A DNA stretch of 64,000 nt from Paraburkholderia solitsugae (GTDB lineage: Bacteria; Pseudomonadota; Gammaproteobacteria; Burkholderiales; Burkholderiaceae), in assembly GCF_013177695.1 (NCBI RefSeq), contig NZ_WOEY01000089.1, positions 1-64,000 of the forward strand. The letters are read 5' to 3'. Positions 61,066 through 64,000 of the stretch are shown here, in pieces. Positions within the stretch are counted from its first letter, which is position 1; the number at the start of each line of letters is the position of its first letter. Below the pieces are notes generated by a model, which worked only from the letters and a program-made list of their open reading frames with translations, ran no database searches and was not told the origin of the DNA. A program made the position numbers and the translations under genes.

Positions 61066-62265
61066 ATGACGCTGCCGTTGGCTGGAGTGCGGGTACTGGA
61101 TTTATCGAACGTATTGGCGGGGCCGTTTTGCGCGTATCAACTCGCGCTGCTCGGCGCCGACGTGATCAAGGTCGAGCACCCCGAGGGCGGCGATCTTGCG
61201 CGGCGGTTGGGCGCCGACAAGGAGGCGTCGATGCGCAACATGGGGGCCTCGTTCGTCGCGGTGAACGCGGGCAAGCAGTCCATCACGCTCAATCTGAAAG
61301 ACTCGCGCGGCAAGGCTATTTTGCGCGAGCTCGTCAAAACCGCGGACGTGCTAGTCGAAAATTTCCGGCCCGGTGTGATGACGCGGCTCGGCCTCGATTT
61401 CGACGCGCTGCGCGAGGTCAATCCGAAGCTCGTGTATTGCGCGATCTCCGGCTTCGGCATGGACGGCGAGTTTTCGAAACGCCCCGCCTACGATCAGATC
61501 ATTCAGGGTATCTCGGGCGTGATGAGCGTGACCGGCGATGCCGACAGCGCACCGTTGCGCGTCGGCTATCCGGTGTCGGACACCGTGGGCGGTCTCACCG
61601 CGGCGTTCGGCATCTGCGCTGCGCTGGTCGACGCTCGCGCGAGCGGACACGGCCGCATGCTCGACGTCTCGATGCTGGAAGCCACACTGGCGACGATGGG
61701 CTGGGTCGTGTCGAACTACCTGAACGCCGGTGTCACGCCCGAGCCAATGGGCAACGAAAACTTCACCGCCGCGCCTTCGGGTACCTTCAAAACGGGCGAC
61801 GGGCCGCTCAATATCGCCGCAAACGAGAACAAGCAGTTCGCGAGCCTGTGTCATCTGATCGGACGCGTCGATCTGCTCGACGACGTGCGTTTCTCCGAGC
61901 GAAACGCACGCAAAGTAAATCGCGCCGCATTGAAGGCCGAAATCGAAGCGGCACTGGCAAGCGACAGCGCGACGAACTGGGAAGCGAAATTCTTCGAAGC
62001 GGGCGTGCCGGCCGGGCGCGTGATGTCGGTGCCGGAGATCCTCGCGCATCCGCATCTGGAATCGCGCGAGTTCATCCGCGAGTTTGCCGCCGACGGCACC
62101 GCTGAGCGGCAACGCGTCACCCGTGCGGGGTTTCGTCTGTCCGATGCGGATACGGCGCCGACCACACCCGCACCGGTTCTATCGGCTCACACGCGCGAGC
62201 ATCTCGCCTCGCTCGGTTACGACGACGCGCAAATCAACCATCTACGCTCCGAAGGAGTCATCTGA
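61066..62265 (+). CDS. Family III CoA-transferase (CaiB/BaiF)
   Basis: A 399-residue enzyme moving CoA between carboxylic acids. The N-terminal PLAGVRVLDLSNVLAGPF and GADVIKVEHPEGGDLAR are hallmark segments, and the expected catalytic Asp is D172 in VGYPVSDTVGGLTAAFG. It lies between the permease and the citrate-synthase-like gene (two bases apart from the latter). A CoA-transferase coupled to a citryl-CoA-type lyase suggests activation of a citrate-like acid by acetyl-CoA or succinyl-CoA and its later cleavage. The true acceptor is unknown. Confidence 0.92.
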   Translation: MTLPLAGVRVLDLSNVLAGPFCAYQLALLGADVIKVEHPEGGDLARRLGADKEASMRNMGASFVAVNAGKQSITLNLKDSRGKAILRELVKTADVLVENFRPGVMTRLGLDFDALREVNPKLVYCAISGFGMDGEFSKRPAYDQIIQGISGVMSVTGDADSAPLRVGYPVSDTVGGLTAAFGICAALVDARASGHGRMLDVSMLEATLATMGWVVSNYLNAGVTPEPMGNENFTAAPSGTFKTGDGPLNIAANENKQFASLCHLIGRVDLLDDVRFSERNARKVNRAALKAEIEAALASDSATNWEAKFFEAGVPAGRVMSVPEILAHPHLESREFIREFAADGTAERQRVTRAGFRLSDADTAPTTPAPVLSAHTREHLASLGYDDAQINHLRSEGVI

Positions 62266-62267
62266 AC

Positions 62268-63092
62268 ATGACGCAAGCATTCGACGCCGCCAAGCTCGCC
62301 GCCGAGTACTGGAGCACCTCGATCATCGATATTCATCCCGGCTCGATCAAGGTGCGCGGGTTCCCGATTCAGGAGTTGATCGGCAACGTTAGTTTCCCGC
62401 AGATGATCTGGCTGATGCTGCGCGGCGAACTGCCTGACGCCGCCCAAGCGCGTCTGTTCGAGGCCGCGCTGGTGGCATCGGTGGATCATGGTCCGCATGC
62501 GCCGTCGATTGCGATCTCGCGGATGGCGACCAGTTGCGGTTTGCCGTTGAACGGCGCGATGGCTTCAGCAATCAACGCGTTGGATGACGTGCATGGCGGC
62601 GCCGGTCAACAGGCGGTCGAACTGTACGATTCGATCGCCGAACGCATGGCAAAAGGCGCTGCTTTGGAAGAAGCCGTCGAGCAAGGTGTCGATGCTTTTA
62701 CCGCCGAACATGGCAAGTATTTGCCCGGCTTTGGGCACCGCTTTCATCCGGTCGATCCGCGGGCAATCCGGCTTCTTTCGCTCGTGGACGAGAGCGTCGA
62801 ACAGAAAAGTATCGACGGCCGATACGCCGCCATCGCGCGCGGTATTGAAGCCTTGCTCAAGCAGCGCAAGAACAAACCCGTGCCGATGAATATCGATGGT
62901 GCAACCGCCGTGATCTACGCGGAGCTCGGCTTTGCGCCGGAGTTGGCACGCGGGGTGTTCTGCCTGTCACGCGCGGTCGGGATTCTGTCGCATGCATGGG
63001 AGCAACGCGGGCGCAACGAGCGCAACAAAGGCCCGATGCCGCGGCAGATGAGTTACACCTACACGGGCAAGCCCGAGCGTCACTTTCCTTGA
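62268..63092 (+). CDS. Short citrate-synthase-fold protein, probable citryl-CoA lyase type
   Basis: A 274-residue protein much shorter than citrate synthase (about 430) yet carrying the catalytic triad of the fold: H109 (DDVHGGAGQQ), H157 (LPGFGHRFHP) and D210 (MNIDGATAVI). It lacks the N-terminal half of the large domain. Such short forms are annotated as citryl-CoA lyases, which split citryl-CoA to acetyl-CoA and oxaloacetate. Paired with the CoA-transferase it would complete cleavage of a tricarboxylic or related acid. AAGGAG lies upstream of the ATG. Its 3' end overlaps the convergent iclR gene by 13 bp. Confidence 0.85.
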   Translation: MTQAFDAAKLAAEYWSTSIIDIHPGSIKVRGFPIQELIGNVSFPQMIWLMLRGELPDAAQARLFEAALVASVDHGPHAPSIAISRMATSCGLPLNGAMASAINALDDVHGGAGQQAVELYDSIAERMAKGAALEEAVEQGVDAFTAEHGKYLPGFGHRFHPVDPRAIRLLSLVDESVEQKSIDGRYAAIARGIEALLKQRKNKPVPMNIDGATAVIYAELGFAPELARGVFCLSRAVGILSHAWEQRGRNERNKGPMPRQMSYTYTGKPERHFP

Positions 63093-63862
63093 AGTTCGGC
63101 CGCGCGCCGCTGCGCGTTGCGCATCGCGCGCGAGTCGCCGCCTAGCGCATCCGTAGCACGTGCGGCGCAATCGAACAGTGCACCGAGATTGCGTTCGAGG
63201 AACGCCTGATCGATACGCGAGCTTGGGCCCGCGAGCGTCAGCACGCCACGCAGACTCTGGCGCACACCGAATACCGGCATTGAGATCCCGGCCGTCTCCC
63301 GATCGCGCTCGCCGATCGACACACAGTAGAAGTCCTCGCGAATCTTCTCGTACGGCGCGCCCGGCATATCGCCGAACGCCAGCAACGCATGGCCGCCCGA
63401 GCCGCTTTCCAACGGCAGCACGTCGCCTTCGCGCACGTGAAAACGCACCGCATGCGTCGAGTCCACGCGATGCAGACACACACGCACCGCCTCGTCGCGC
63501 ACATAGAAGGACACGCTTTCGCCACTCGTTTCCGCGAGTTCGCGCATCAGCGGCACCAGAATATCGCCGAGGTTCAGGCTGCGCTGGTACAGCGCGCCGA
63601 GCATGAAGGTCGCGGAGCCGAGTTGATAGCGGCCGTCGTCCAGACGCAGCAGCAGGCGGTGCTGGATCAGCGAGCCCGCGAGCCGCAACAATGTGCTTTT
63701 GTAGAGCCCCGTGCGCGCAGCCAGTTCGGCGAGCGTGAGCGCGGCATCGTCCGGCCTGAAGGCGAACAGAATCGCGCAAGCACGATCGATGACGGCAACG
63801 CCTTCGCTTTCCTTTGAGTTTGATTTGTCCGCAGGCGTTGGCATGGGTAAGCATTGCTTCAT
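63080..63862 (-). CDS. IclR-family transcriptional regulator
   Basis: A 260-residue IclR protein: N-terminal winged helix (about 22-85, VAVIDRACAILFAF, ELAARTGLYKSTLLRLAGSL) and C-terminal effector domain (about 95-245, LRELAETSGESVSFYVRDEA, GSGGHALLAF, GISMPVFGVRQSLRGVL). It is convergent with the CoA-transferase operon and overlaps its last gene by 13 bp. It is the only local regulator and may bind the AATAGAAC palindrome in front of the permease. Start may be 63862 or 63844. Confidence 0.9.
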   Translation of the reverse strand: MKQCLPMPTPADKSNSKESEGVAVIDRACAILFAFRPDDAALTLAELAARTGLYKSTLLRLAGSLIQHRLLLRLDDGRYQLGSATFMLGALYQRSLNLGDILVPLMRELAETSGESVSFYVRDEAVRVCLHRVDSTHAVRFHVREGDVLPLESGSGGHALLAFGDMPGAPYEKIREDFYCVSIGERDRETAGISMPVFGVRQSLRGVLTLAGPSSRIDQAFLERNLGALFDCAARATDALGGDSRAMRNAQRRAAELQGK

Positions 63863-64000
63863 ATCGAAGCGGAAATTTTACGCCATGACGGAGGGCTGTC
63901 ATACCCGTCGAAGACTCTTCGAGGGCGAAAGGTTCAGGAATCAGGGACCCAAAGGCAAAACGCGCGCCGCGAAAGCAGCTCGCCGACTCGCGTATCGCGC
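63863..64000. other. Window end, no gene seen
   Basis: Upstream region of the iclR gene. No complete gene or clear partial coding sequence can be supported in the last 138 bp. Confidence 0.4.

Overview
The window is high-GC chromosomal DNA from a beta-proteobacterium of the Burkholderia/Paraburkholderia type. The evidence is a monomeric NADP isocitrate dehydrogenase, DUF2844/DUF3443 and DUF4148 proteins, an OmpC-like porin, many IclR/LysR/MarR regulators and several aromatic-acid pathways. No rRNA, tRNA, CRISPR array or prophage was seen. One complete IS30-family element and several gene remnants are present. Family names rest on motifs read by eye, without database searches.

Layout. 0.3-2.1 kb: a secreted DUF2844/DUF3443 pair; the DUF3443 lipoprotein carries pepsin-like marks. 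2.2-3.4 kb: a two-gene wHTH-nucleotidyltransferase/HEPN-like module (probable toxin-antitoxin) whose promoter lies inside four 17-bp repeats. 3.4-10.4 kb: IclR regulator, acyl-CoA dehydrogenase, acetate-CoA ligase family protein and MFS permease, followed by a LysR remnant and an alpha/beta hydrolase. 10.9-18.9 kb: a small conserved-looking protein, icd, a TonB-dependent siderophore receptor with a probable Fur box, and a divergent LysR/DHA2 exporter pair. 19.1-20.2 kb: the IS30 element.

20.3-29.2 kb: a complete 3-(3-hydroxyphenyl)propionate (mhp) pathway in the order mhpA-B-D-F-E-T-C, with divergent mhpR and a 17-bp palindromic operator. 29.2-31.2 kb: a deletion scar between an ECF sigma remnant and a GlpP remnant, then a monooxygenase-like/iron-ADH pair. 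31.5-37.9 kb: a repeat-rich lipoprotein, an ICMT-like membrane protein, a degenerate EAL protein, a stand-alone 92-residue transposase-derived protein and two cell-envelope proteins. 38.1-42.4 kb: two paralogous two-component systems in mirrored order (RR-HK-HK-RR). 42.7-45.5 kb: a NitT/TauT-type ABC transporter. 45.7-50.8 kb: phosphoesterase, DUF4148 protein, acyltransferase and a squalene/phytoene synthase family enzyme.

50.9-58.6 kb: a hydroxycinnamate (ferulate/p-coumarate) module: ech, vdh, fcs, a MarR regulator, an aromatic-acid permease and a porin. An identical 18-bp palindrome lies on both sides of marR. 59.0-63.9 kb: an orphan receiver protein, then MFS permease, family III CoA-transferase, a short citrate-synthase-fold lyase and an IclR regulator, which together look like an uncharacterised route for a polycarboxylic acid.

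Taken together this is a catabolic region for plant-derived aromatics and organic acids, where each pathway sits with its own permease and local regulator. Strongest leads for something new: the DUF3443 pepsin-like protein, the repeat-wrapped promoter of the NTase/HEPN module, the CoA-transferase/citryl-CoA-lyase operon, the domesticated IS5-type N-terminal domain and the two-gene deletion scar.
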